Made by a program: the position numbers and the translations under genes
Shown here: in pieces, positions 17,047 to 26,501 of the stretch
Layout: every line of letters starts with the position of its first letter
Numbering within the stretch: position 1 is the first letter of the stretch
Notes under the pieces: model-generated
Told to the model about the DNA's origin: nothing
Seen by the model: the letters and a program-made list of their open reading frames with translations, nothing else
The model's database searches: none
NCBI RefSeq assembly: GCF_000526215.1
Contig: NZ_JAFQ01000004.1
Location: 7,378,001-7,442,000, forward strand
DNA: 64,000 nucleotides
Direction: 5' to 3'
DNA from: Nocardia sp. BMG51109
Lineage (GTDB): Bacteria > Actinomycetota > Actinomycetes > Mycobacteriales > Mycobacteriaceae

Positions 17047-17490
17047 CTACGGGTACGCGAGTTCGCGGTAGGCGTCCAGGATTCCGCGAATGGACGAGGT
17101 GACGTGCAGGTCGCCGTCCAGGGGAGCCCAGATGTATCCGCCGTGGGCGCTCAGCCGGACCGGGCCGGTGCTCGCCACTTCCACCACGAAGTGCAAGCGG
17201 CGCACGGGGTGTCCGGCCGGGGACAGATAGTCGAAATCGCCGATGTGGTGGCCGACGGCGGTGACCAGCAGGCCGGTCTCCTCGGCGACGCCGCGAATCA
17301 CCGCCCCCGACACCGATTCCCCGGGTTTCACGGTCGCTCCGGGAAGCTTCCGGGTGGGCTGGATGGGCCCCGAACTGTGCGGTTCCAGCAGCAGCACCTC
17401 GCCGCCACGATCGATGACGGCACCCACGCGCAGCCCGACACCGTCTCGTTCACCGTGCGGAAGTACCTCGTCGAACATCGACACCGACAT
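17047..17490 (-). CDS. Nudix-fold protein with degenerate Nudix box
   Basis: 147 residues from the ATG at 17490; a GTG at 17583 would add 31 residues, but they look non-conserved and the AT-rich stretch at 17545-17570 looks like promoter DNA. The Nudix helix region GATVKPGES...RGVAEETGL is recognisable, but the second glycine is Ala and the glutamate after the Arg of the REUxEE core is Gly. One of the three glutamates that bind catalytic metal is therefore missing. Nudix enzymes cleave nucleoside diphosphates linked to X; this one may be weakly active or a ligand-binding regulator. It lies downstream of the PapA-like gene without obvious coupling. Confidence 0.78.
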   Translation of the reverse strand: MSVSMFDEVLPHGERDGVGLRVGAVIDRGGEVLLLEPHSSGPIQPTRKLPGATVKPGESVSGAVIRGVAEETGLLVTAVGHHIGDFDYLSPAGHPVRRLHFVVEVASTGPVRLSAHGGYIWAPLDGDLHVTSSIRGILDAYRELAYP

Positions 17491-17583
17491 CGGCGAACTC
17501 ACCAACCTTCGATCCGGCGTACTCGCCGCAGCCAACCGGCGGCGATTATTCGATATTACCGCGACGTGTCCACCACATGACAC

Positions 17584-17954
17584 CAGGACGCCTCAACACC
17601 GAACTCGTACCTGCTGTTCCGCCCCGGACCGCGCAGCCTGCGCACCTCGCTCCGGTCCCCTACCAGCCGTTCCAGCGGGCGCCGGACCACCCGGAGACCG
17701 GGCGCTCGAACCGGCCCACCCGCGACGAAACCGGGCGGCAACATCCGCGCGCGGCACGATCCGGACACATCCGCCCGCCATGGAGCGGCTACCGGGCGAA
17801 CGGCCACCGGCGGGCTCCGCACACTTCCGCGCGACCGGCACCGGTGACGACGATCATGCCGGAGACGGCGCGTCGGGACGGGCGATCCGCCCGATACCGC
17901 TCCCACCGTGCTTCGCGCATTTCGAGACGGCGCCGCCGCACCGGCTGGTGCGGT
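17584..17954. other. Intergenic 370 bp, nothing recognised
   Basis: Between the Nudix-like gene and the end of the PapA-like gene. No plausible gene, strong hairpin or repeat was seen. Confidence 0.5.
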
Positions 17955-19397
17955 TCAGCTTTCCGATCGAGCCGGTGCCGTCGGCGCAGCGGGCGCTGGT
18001 GGAGCTGATTGCCTGAGCGCCCGCTCGAACACCGCGCTCATGGCGGCCACGTAGCGTTCGACGGATTCGTGCGCCACCGGCGTGTCGGGGTAGATGACGC
18101 TCAGCGAGGTGCCCGACGGGAATCGGTTGACCCAGATGAGGACCTCTTCGGAGGCCGCGCGGTTGGCGTAGATGCCACCGGTCACCTCGCCGAAGAACTC
18201 GCTGCCGATGAAGTCGCGGGCGTCGACGTAGGAGATCATCGGATTCGGATGCCCCGGTCCGGCCTGGATCTCCGAATCGGCCGGCAGTAGCTCCAGGACG
18301 CGGTGAAAGGTCGTGGGGCCCAGCCGGATACCGTTCTCGTAGGCCCGCTGCGCGATGGTCGCGGCACGCTCGAACGACGTGGTCGGGCCGACCGGGAACG
18401 CCACCGGCACCAGCGTCACGTACCAGCCGACCGAGGCGCGCTCCGGCGCGGAGGTGCGGGTGCTGATCGGCGTCATGCCGAAGTAGTAGTCGGAGCCGAC
18501 GAGCTCGCGTTCGGCCAGCGCCGCCGCGGCGAAGACCCCGCCGATGAACTCGGCCTCGTTGTCCCGGCAGTGCTGTTCGAAACGCAGCGCCTCCTCCTCG
18601 CTCAGCAGTTCGATGCTGCGGTGCGCGCTGCGGTTGTACACGTCCGACCGCCTGCCGAGATTCAAAGGGAAGGAGGGCAATCGGCCGTCGTTGCCGCGGA
18701 TGAGCTCGAGCCACTTCCGGACGCCGAGCGAGGCCGGGGTCAGCTGCGCGGTGTAGCCGCGCTCCATCGTGCAGTAGTCGAGATAGCTTGCGGCCGGAGG
18801 GAGTTCGTCGACCTCCTCCCCCACCTCGGCCGCGTACAGGTGGGCCAGGTCGTAACACGACAGGTACTGCCCGAGACCGTCGGTGTGCAGGTGGTCGGCG
18901 GCGAGGTACACCGTGGTCGACTCGCCGTGCTCGATGACGCCGAAGGTGAAGCAATCCCATTGCAGCGGACCGGGAGTCGTCTTCTGCACGTGCTGGCGGA
19001 TGGCCTCGGGATCGTCGATCAGGCCGTAGTCGACCGGAGCGAAGTCGACCGCCCCGGCGTCCACGAGATGCCTGCGCACCACGCCGCCGGACGCGAGCGA
19101 GAACCACGTCCGGAAGGTGTCGTGGCGCATCAGGAAGGCGTTGATGGCGCGCGTCATCGCCTCCTGGTCCAGGTCGCCCAGGGGTATCTCCGCGGTCACC
19201 AGGCACAGTCCGGAGAAGCGGAAATCGGCCTCGGAATGCCGATCGGCCAGTTGCAGATACTGCTCCTGCTGGTGCGACGGCGGGGCCGGATGCACGGGCG
19301 CCTGCGCCGCCCGCGCCAGCGACTCCGGCGTGGCGACCCAGGTGGTCAGCCGGCCGGGCGCCGGTTCCCACTCGTCGATCAGCCCGAAATTGACCAC
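17955..19397 (-). CDS. PapA-like acyltransferase (condensation-domain fold)
   Basis: 480 residues from a GTG at 19397, preceded by AGAGAGG; this start places LIDEWEPAPG near the N-terminus as in mycobacterial PapA1/PapA3. The condensation-domain active site is present as HLHTDG (HxxxDG), and the C-terminal half has the conserved structural segments of the fold. PapA proteins move a polyketide acyl chain from a PKS carrier domain onto a sugar or diol. It lies 86 bp downstream of the PKS on the same strand, almost certainly cotranscribed with it, with an MmpL transporter divergent upstream. The set resembles the sulfolipid (pks2-papA1-mmpL8) and polyacyltrehalose (papA3-mmpL10) loci of M. tuberculosis. 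The acceptor molecule is not known. Confidence 0.88.
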   Translation of the reverse strand: MVNFGLIDEWEPAPGRLTTWVATPESLARAAQAPVHPAPPSHQQEQYLQLADRHSEADFRFSGLCLVTAEIPLGDLDQEAMTRAINAFLMRHDTFRTWFSLASGGVVRRHLVDAGAVDFAPVDYGLIDDPEAIRQHVQKTTPGPLQWDCFTFGVIEHGESTTVYLAADHLHTDGLGQYLSCYDLAHLYAAEVGEEVDELPPAASYLDYCTMERGYTAQLTPASLGVRKWLELIRGNDGRLPSFPLNLGRRSDVYNRSAHRSIELLSEEEALRFEQHCRDNEAEFIGGVFAAAALAERELVGSDYYFGMTPISTRTSAPERASVGWYVTLVPVAFPVGPTTSFERAATIAQRAYENGIRLGPTTFHRVLELLPADSEIQAGPGHPNPMISYVDARDFIGSEFFGEVTGGIYANRAASEEVLIWVNRFPSGTSLSVIYPDTPVAHESVERYVAAMSAVFERALRQSAPPAPAAPTAPARSES

Positions 19398-19483
19398 GGA
19401 GACAACCTCTCTTCGTCGAAACTGCGGGGCCGGTACCGCCGGTCCGCCGGTCGGCGGAAACCCTTCCGCCGACCGGCGTTTCG

Positions 19484-22400
19484 TCATCCCTGCGAGGCCG
19501 GCACCGGCTCCGCGGCAACACTGCCGCCGTTGCCGTCGGCTCCGTTGCCATCGGACCCGCTGCCGTGGGCTCCGTTGCCCGCCGAACCGTTCCCGGACGT
19601 CGCGGGCCGCTCACCCGCGGACCCGTTGGCCGCCGCGGCCGGTTCCGCGATCCCGGACTCCGGAAGCGGTTCCGGCTGACCGGGTTCGGAGGCGACGATC
19701 AGCTCCGCCACCTTCGGCCCGGCCTGCTCCAGGCTGAACGACCGGCCCATCTGCAGCGACATCAGGTCGATGCCCAGGGATTTGGTGACGCGGGCGCCGA
19801 GCTCGACCGCCATCAGCGAGTCCAGCCCCAACTCCGGTACCGGAACGGTCATGTCGATCGAGTCCACCGGCACGCCCATCACGACGGCGAGCTCCTCGGC
19901 CATCTTCCGCGCGACGAAGGGTCCGCGCTTGCTCTCCTCCATCGCCACCAATTCGGCACGCAGCTGGGCCAGTTCGGAGGTGTCCTTGGCGGAGGCCTGG
20001 GCCAGCGCGATGGTGCGGCCGGTGCGGGTCAGCTGCGGGAAGGTGCCGGTGAGCTTGGCCCAGTCGGTCGGAATGATCGCCGCCCGAGTCGCTCCCAGCC
20101 GCAGCGTCTGCTCCATGTACGCGGTGGCGTCGGACATGTCGATCGGACCGAAGCCCACCAGGTCGAGGTATTTCACGGCGGTCTCGTCGGCCGCCATGCC
20201 GCCGGTCGCCCCGGACAGGTGGCCCCAGCCGATGCACAGCGCCCGCTCCCCCGCCCGCGACCACTGCTCGGCCAGCTGCTCCACCGCGACGTTGGCCGCG
20301 CAGTAGTTGTACTGGCCGTAGATGCCGTACATCGAGCCGCCGGAGGAGCAGAGCACGAACATGTCCAGCTCGATGCCCGCATCGTTGATCACCTCGTGCA
20401 GGATGCGCGCGCCGTGCACCTTCGGCCGGTACACCCGGTCCATTTCGGCGTGCTCCATCTTGCCGATGCGGTTGTCGGCCACCGAACCGGCCGCGTGGAA
20501 TACGCCGCGCAGCGGGTGTTCGGCGCTGTGCGCCCGCGCCACCACGCCGGCGAGGGCCTCGGCGTCGGTCACGTCCGCCCGTTCCTCGACCACCTCGACG
20601 CCCACCGTGCGCCACGCCTCGAGCTGCCGCCGCGCCTCCTCGGTGGTCGCGCCGCTGCGCCCGACCAGCACCAGCCGGCGGGCGCCGCGCATGGTCAGCC
20701 AGCGGGCGGTGGCCATGCCGAAGCCGCCGAAGCCACCGGTGACGAGATAGGTTGCGGCGCCGTCGATCTCGATGTCCGGCAGGTACGGCCGCACGGGCGG
20801 CTCCGGCGCGTCCATCTTCAGCGCGATCCGGGTGAGCCGGGTCGAGCGGAGCGTCTCCTCGAAGGCCTTGCTGACCTCGTCGGTCTCGAACAGCTTGTAC
20901 GGCAGCGGCGTATAGGTGCCCGCCAGCACCTTCTCGTAGACCCGCTGCAGCAGGTTGGCCAGCCGTTGCGGGTCGACCGCCACCAGCCGGTCCAGATCCA
21001 TCGAGAAGTACGCCAGGTTCTTGTCGAAGTACGACATCTCCAGCACGCCGCCGGTGTAGATGTCGGCCTTGCCGACCTCGACGATGCGCCCGAATTCCGC
21101 TGCGGCGTTGAAGTTCTGGCGCAGGATCTCGCCGGGCGCGCTGCTCACGATCACCTCGGCGCCCTTGCCGCCGGTCAGCGCCAGCACCTCGTCGACGAAG
21201 TTCAGCGAGCGCGAGTTCACCGCGTGGTCGGCACCCAGCGACAGCACGTGGGCACGCCGCTCCTCGGTGCTGGCCGTGCCGATGATGCGCGCGCCCGCCG
21301 CCTTGGCGACCTGGATCGCCGCGGTGCCGACGCCGCCCGCCGCACCGTGGATCAGCACGGTCTCCCCCGGCTCCAGGTGTGCCAGGTCGTTGAGGGCGTA
21401 TTCGGCGGTGCCGAAGGCGATGGTGCTGGTGCAGTACGCCGGGTCGGCGTCGGGCGGCAGCGGAATCGCCAGTTCGCGGTCGATGAGGGCGTAACGCCGC
21501 ATCATGCCCTTGGCGGCTACGGCAACCAGATCGCCCGCCTTGACATGGTCGATGCCGGAACCGACCCGGACGACGGTGCCGACGCCCTCCATCCCGGGGA
21601 CCGTGCCGAAATAGGTGGGCGCCAGCTCTCGTTCACCGAGCAGGCCGATGACCTTCAGCGGGTCCTTGTAGTTCAGTCCGATGACCTGCATCCGCACCTC
21701 GACCTGCTCGGGCCCGGGTTCCGGGCGCTCGCACTCCCGCCAGGCCAGCGCCTGCAGCAGGCGGGTCCGGGGCAGTTCCAGGGCGAAGTTGGCCTCCGGA
21801 TCGGTCAGCGGGTGATCGGTGTCGTGGGCCTCGAGGCGCTCGGGCAGCGGCCTGGTCACCACCGGCGCCCAGCGCTTGCCGTCGCGCAACAGCACCTCGT
21901 CGGCGTTGTCGTAGGCGAACGCGCCCGGTACGGCCATTTCCGTGACGATCTCGGCGATCGGGGTGTCGGGTTCCACGTCGATCAGCCGCCACCGCAGCGA
22001 CGTCTGCTCGTTGAGCAGCACCCGGCGCGCGCCGGCCAGCGCGGACTGTTCGGTGTTCGGCGCGATCGTGGTGTCCGGCAACACGAATGCCCGCTCGGTC
22101 ACCAGCGTGGCGTGCACGGAGCCGTCGCCGAAGACCGACTGCGGGGACTCGGCCGCCGTTTCCGGGGTGACGAATTCCTCCAGGGCGACCGCGATCCGCT
22201 TGAGCGTCCAGAGGTTCGCCATATCCTCGTTCGCGGTGCCGGCGACCACGCAGACGTGCAGGCGCTGCGGTTCGGTCGCCCGCACGGCCTCGAGGTTCGC
22301 GACCAGTTCCTTCTCCAGCTCCTCGTCGGACGGGTCGGCGAGAACCTGCCGCGATCCGGTGATCGCCGCCGCGAGTTCGTCTGCGCGGCCGCTGTTTCCG

Positions 22401-25400
22401 AGCGCCACGACGAGTGTGGTGGCCGGCGGCGTATCCGCCAGTGCGGCCGGGTCGACGGGGTCGCGTTCCTCCATCGTGTCGCTGTAGTAGAAGTCCGACA
22501 TCCGGTGCAGCGGATCGTCGCCCGGCTTCAGCGCGCCGATCTGCAGGCCGGTCAGCCGCATCACCAGGTGGTGTTCGCCGTCGAGCAGGTCCACGTCGGC
22601 GCGCAGCCGCATCGTCGGGTGCTTGCGCGCGACGACGGTGACCTCCTCGGGCAGCTCGCCGAGCAGCCGCACCGCCGCCACCCCGACGGGAACGAGGACG
22701 CCCTCGTTGATCCGCTCGTCGGCGAAAAGCATGGCGGCGCTCTGCATCGCCGCGTCCACGACCGCCGGATGCGCCAGGTGCCGCGATCCGGCGGCGATGC
22801 TGCCGTCGACCGTCGCCACCACCGTGTCCTCGCCGACCCGTACCCGGGTCACCCGCCGGAACGACGGGCCGTACTGCAGGCCCGCGGCGTGCAGGCCGGA
22901 GTAGAACATCTCCGGGTCGACGTCGACGCCGACATCGATCGACGGGACCTCGGCCGTCGACTCCTCGTAGCTGCCGGTGAGCGTGCGGCCGTGGGCGTGC
23001 ACCGTCCACGCCGTACCGGTCGCGCTGCGCGAGCGGATCTGGAAGCGGTTGCTCGCCTCCTCCAGGGTCAGCGACATCAGCGGCACATCGGGCGAGCCCA
23101 TGATCAGCGGCGCCACGAACCGGACGTCCTCCACCCCGACCCGCTTCGAGCCGATCCGCGTCGCGGTGGCACTGAGCGCGGCATCGAGATACGCCGCGCC
23201 GGGCATGATCCGGATCCCGTTGACCACGTGGTCGTCCAGCCAGGGCAGCACCTCGGAGCCGACCTGCAGCAGGTAGTCCGGCCGTCCCTCGATATCCGGG
23301 TCGCCGAGCATGGCGTAGCCGTCGGGGGTGCCCAGCCGCGCCTGCTCGAACAGCGGCAGCGGCGCGTGCAGCCGGGTGCGCTGCCACGGGTAGCGGGGCA
23401 GCCGCAGATGCGGCGTGGCCGGTCCGTCGGCCGGGAACAGCCGCTCCCGGTCGAGGACTCCGGCGGCGTGCAGGCCGATCAGCGCGCGGCGGAGGGCATC
23501 CGCGTCGGCCTCCTCGCGGTTCAGCGTTCCCACCGTGGTGCCGCTGACGTCCGCGCCGAGCATCGTCTCGCGGATGTTGCCCGACAGCACCGGATGCGGG
23601 CCGACCTCCAGGAAGACGCGGCTGCCGGCGGCGATCATCTCGGTGATCGCGGCGCCGAACCGCACCGGCTGACGGACGTTCGCGCACCAGTAGTCGGCGT
23701 CCCAGTCGCCCTCGGTGACCAGCCCGCCGGTGACCGAGGAGTACATCGTCACGGCCGGCTGCCGCGGGGTCAGATCCGCCAGCACCTCGCGCAGCTCGGC
23801 CAGGATCGGATCCATCAGGCGGCTGTGATAGGGCACCTCCACCCGCAGGCGGCGGGCGAAAACACCGTCCTCCGTGAGCTTTTCGGCGATCTCGTCCAGG
23901 CGGTCCTCGTCACCGGCGAGGGTCAGCGCGCTCGCGCTGTTCATCGCGGCGATGTCCACGCGGGGGTCGTCGCCGACGAGTTCGTTCGCCTGCTCCGGGG
24001 ACAGGCCGACCGCGAGCATGCCGCCCGTACCGGCCGTGGTCGCCTGTAGCCGGGCCCGGTGGTAGGCCACCTGCACGGCGTCGCGCAGCGACAGCATGCC
24101 GCCGACGTACGCCGCCGACACCTCGCCGACGCTGTGGCCGACGATGGCGGCGGGCTCGATACCGTACTGCGCCAGCTCCCGCACGAGCCCCACCTGGACC
24201 AGGAAGTTGGCCGGCTGCGCGATCTCGGTGCGGCCGACCCGCGACTCCTCCTCCGGGCGTTGCAGCTCCTCGATGATCGACCAGCCCGACAGGTCCCGGA
24301 ACTCCTTGTCGATCTGCTCCGCGGTCTCGGCGAAAACGCCACCCGCGGACAGCAGTTCGCGACCCATCCGCCAGTGCTGCGGGCCCATCCCGGAGAATAC
24401 GAACACCGGCTCGGCGGCGCGCGAGATGATCGTGCGCGCCGCCTCGCGCCCCTCCCCCGCCGCATACTCGCGCAGGTCCCGGATCAGGTCCTCGGTGCTG
24501 TCGCCGACCAGCACGCCGGTGCGGAAGTGATGGTGCGCCAACCGGGTCCAGGCCGCCTCGGCCAGATGGCCCGGATCGGTGCCGCCGGAGATCAGGTCGG
24601 CGAAGCGGCCCGCCAGTGCCCGGGCCGCGCCGGTGCTGCGGGCCGAGATGGGCAGGATCCCGTGGTGCCGCCCGGTCGGCGCCGGCGCCGCCGGCTCACC
24701 GCGGTACTCCTGCAGGATCGCGTGCGCGTTGGTGCCGCCGTAGCCGAATCCGTTGACCGCGATGGACATCGGGTCCGCGCCCGGCGCCACCGGTTCGGCC
24801 TCCAGCTGGACGCGCAGGCCCAACTCGTCGAACGGGATGTCCGGGTTCGGCTTCTCCAGCCAGCCCTGCGGCGGAATGGTGCGATGCCGGATCGCCAGCG
24901 CCGACTTGATCACGCTGGCGATGCCCGCGGCCGCCTCGGTGTGGCCGATGGTCGCCTTCACCGAGCCGACACCGATGGCCTCGTCGCGGCCGGCCGGTGC
25001 GCCGAAAACCCTTCCCAGCGCCCGCAGTTCGACCGGGTCGCCGACCAGCGTGCCGGTGCCGTGCGCCTCCAGATAGGTGATCTCGTGCGGGGCCAGGCCG
25101 GACCGCAGGCAGGTGGCACGCGCCAGCGACTCCTGCGAGTCGACGTTCGGCACGGTGATCGCAGTGGTGCGGCCGTCCTGGTTGGAGCCGGTGGCCTTGA
25201 CCACGGCGTAGATGCGGTCGCCGTCGCGCACCGCATCCTCGACCTTCTTCAGCGCCACCATGCCGGCGCCCTCGCCACGGCCGTAACCGTCGGCACTGGC
25301 GTCGAAGGATTTGCAGCGGCCGTCGGTGGCCAGGAAGCCGCCCTTGCACATCAGCACGAACGTCTCGGGCTGCAGCATGACGTTCACGCCGCCCGCCAGC

Positions 25401-25990
25401 GCCACCTCGCAGTCGCCGTTCTCGATCGCCTGGCAGGCCAGATGGAACGCCACCAGCGACGACGAGCACGCCGTGTCGACGGTCAGCGCCGGCCCGATCA
25501 GGTTGAGCGCGTAGGAGATCCGGTTCGACAGCATCGTGTACGACGCGCTCGCCGGGGTGTGCATATCGGTGTGGAACAGGGCGGGCCCGACCACGCCGAT
25601 GACCGACTGGTCGACCACGAATCCGCCGACGTAGACGCCTACCGACCCCCCGGCGGCACGCCCGGCCATCCCGGCGTCGTCGAGGGCCTCCCAGGTAACC
25701 TCCAGCATCAGGCGCTGCTGCGGATCCAGCACCGTGGCCTCGCGCGGCGAGATGCCGAAGAAGTCCGGGTCGAACTCCCACGGGTCGACCGTCATGAACG
25801 CGCCGTGCTTCGTGTAGGCGCGGCCGGGCGTGCGCGGTTCGGGGTCGTAGTAGCGCCGGTAGTCCCACCGGTTCGCCGGAACCTCGACCACACCGTCCCG
25901 CTTGTCGACGACGAAGTCCCAGAAGGTGTCGGGTGAGTCGATTCCCCCCGCGAATCGACAGCCGATACCGACAATTGCAATATCTGACAC
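19484..25990 (-). CDS. Fully reducing type I polyketide synthase (KS-AT-DH-ER-KR-ACP)
   Basis: 2168 residues, single module. KS (about 1-425) has DTACSSS, EAHGTGT and GHTEAAAG. AT (about 525-830) has nucleophile motif GHSVGE and VPYHS at the substrate-selectivity position, so neither the HAFH nor YASH text rule applies cleanly. DH (about 885-1170) has HVVNGIRIMP. ER (about 1420-1730) has HGAAGGVGTAA. KR (about 1745-1930) has TGGFGGFG and YNYCAAN. ACP (about 2010-2080) has LGLDSLM with the phosphopantetheine serine. All domains look active, so repeated use would give a saturated, possibly methyl-branched chain, as in mycocerosic-acid-synthase-like enzymes. The last ~60 residues are a Gly/Asn/Ser tail with near-repeats. 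GTG start after GGGAGG. No acyl-AMP ligase is seen nearby. Confidence 0.95.
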   Translation of the reverse strand: MSDIAIVGIGCRFAGGIDSPDTFWDFVVDKRDGVVEVPANRWDYRRYYDPEPRTPGRAYTKHGAFMTVDPWEFDPDFFGISPREATVLDPQQRLMLEVTWEALDDAGMAGRAAGGSVGVYVGGFVVDQSVIGVVGPALFHTDMHTPASASYTMLSNRISYALNLIGPALTVDTACSSSLVAFHLACQAIENGDCEVALAGGVNVMLQPETFVLMCKGGFLATDGRCKSFDASADGYGRGEGAGMVALKKVEDAVRDGDRIYAVVKATGSNQDGRTTAITVPNVDSQESLARATCLRSGLAPHEITYLEAHGTGTLVGDPVELRALGRVFGAPAGRDEAIGVGSVKATIGHTEAAAGIASVIKSALAIRHRTIPPQGWLEKPNPDIPFDELGLRVQLEAEPVAPGADPMSIAVNGFGYGGTNAHAILQEYRGEPAAPAPTGRHHGILPISARSTGAARALAGRFADLISGGTDPGHLAEAAWTRLAHHHFRTGVLVGDSTEDLIRDLREYAAGEGREAARTIISRAAEPVFVFSGMGPQHWRMGRELLSAGGVFAETAEQIDKEFRDLSGWSIIEELQRPEEESRVGRTEIAQPANFLVQVGLVRELAQYGIEPAAIVGHSVGEVSAAYVGGMLSLRDAVQVAYHRARLQATTAGTGGMLAVGLSPEQANELVGDDPRVDIAAMNSASALTLAGDEDRLDEIAEKLTEDGVFARRLRVEVPYHSRLMDPILAELREVLADLTPRQPAVTMYSSVTGGLVTEGDWDADYWCANVRQPVRFGAAITEMIAAGSRVFLEVGPHPVLSGNIRETMLGADVSGTTVGTLNREEADADALRRALIGLHAAGVLDRERLFPADGPATPHLRLPRYPWQRTRLHAPLPLFEQARLGTPDGYAMLGDPDIEGRPDYLLQVGSEVLPWLDDHVVNGIRIMPGAAYLDAALSATATRIGSKRVGVEDVRFVAPLIMGSPDVPLMSLTLEEASNRFQIRSRSATGTAWTVHAHGRTLTGSYEESTAEVPSIDVGVDVDPEMFYSGLHAAGLQYGPSFRRVTRVRVGEDTVVATVDGSIAAGSRHLAHPAVVDAAMQSAAMLFADERINEGVLVPVGVAAVRLLGELPEEVTVVARKHPTMRLRADVDLLDGEHHLVMRLTGLQIGALKPGDDPLHRMSDFYYSDTMEERDPVDPAALADTPPATTLVVALGNSGRADELAAAITGSRQVLADPSDEELEKELVANLEAVRATEPQRLHVCVVAGTANEDMANLWTLKRIAVALEEFVTPETAAESPQSVFGDGSVHATLVTERAFVLPDTTIAPNTEQSALAGARRVLLNEQTSLRWRLIDVEPDTPIAEIVTEMAVPGAFAYDNADEVLLRDGKRWAPVVTRPLPERLEAHDTDHPLTDPEANFALELPRTRLLQALAWRECERPEPGPEQVEVRMQVIGLNYKDPLKVIGLLGERELAPTYFGTVPGMEGVGTVVRVGSGIDHVKAGDLVAVAAKGMMRRYALIDRELAIPLPPDADPAYCTSTIAFGTAEYALNDLAHLEPGETVLIHGAAGGVGTAAIQVAKAAGARIIGTASTEERRAHVLSLGADHAVNSRSLNFVDEVLALTGGKGAEVIVSSAPGEILRQNFNAAAEFGRIVEVGKADIYTGGVLEMSYFDKNLAYFSMDLDRLVAVDPQRLANLLQRVYEKVLAGTYTPLPYKLFETDEVSKAFEETLRSTRLTRIALKMDAPEPPVRPYLPDIEIDGAATYLVTGGFGGFGMATARWLTMRGARRLVLVGRSGATTEEARRQLEAWRTVGVEVVEERADVTDAEALAGVVARAHSAEHPLRGVFHAAGSVADNRIGKMEHAEMDRVYRPKVHGARILHEVINDAGIELDMFVLCSSGGSMYGIYGQYNYCAANVAVEQLAEQWSRAGERALCIGWGHLSGATGGMAADETAVKYLDLVGFGPIDMSDATAYMEQTLRLGATRAAIIPTDWAKLTGTFPQLTRTGRTIALAQASAKDTSELAQLRAELVAMEESKRGPFVARKMAEELAVVMGVPVDSIDMTVPVPELGLDSLMAVELGARVTKSLGIDLMSLQMGRSFSLEQAGPKVAELIVASEPGQPEPLPESGIAEPAAAANGSAGERPATSGNGSAGNGAHGSGSDGNGADGNGGSVAAEPVPASQG

Positions 25991-26501
25991 GCGTGTCCTC
26001 CCGCGGTCGGGTGTTCGGTATGTGTCGCTCTACCCCGAGCGACGTGCCGGACCATGCCGGACAGAGGTCAATACATCGTTGACCGATCGGGCCAAGCATG
26101 GACGACACGGGGCGACGCCGACCCGACCCCTACGGCATTTCTGTGTCTTTCACGGACTCGGTCCAGCGCGGCTGTGAGATGACCTAATCGCAGCTCTGAA
26201 TGGCTGATTCGGTGTTAGGGCATGGTGCGCTGTTCCGCTACCGACGGCCGCAATCGCACTGAGCTTCGGATGAATTCACAACATAACACCGCCCCGATTG
26301 TGCCGGATCGGAATTCTCGGAAAATACCGCAAATACCCGGGGATCTCGCTGATAAGGTCCGGCCCGGTCCTCGCACGCATTCGCACCGACGATGCCCCCG
26401 GCAATAACTTCCCAGTGCAATCACACAGCGGGACCGGACGTTCGGCGGGACCGGAATTCTCTGGCGGCCGGCCGATACCTCGAACAGTTGGGAGCCGACG
26501 A
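25991..26501. other. Divergent promoter region between PKS and MmpL
   Basis: About 510 bp that is locally AT-richer than its surroundings (for example 26260-26360). It must carry the promoters of the PKS-PapA unit and of MmpL. No convincing palindromic operator was picked out by eye. Confidence 0.6.

Noticed and set aside
19565..24049. A 1494-residue open frame antisense to the PKS
   Set aside because: It lies wholly opposite strong PKS domains, is rich in Arg, His, Gln and Gly, and has no family motif; a GC-bias shadow.
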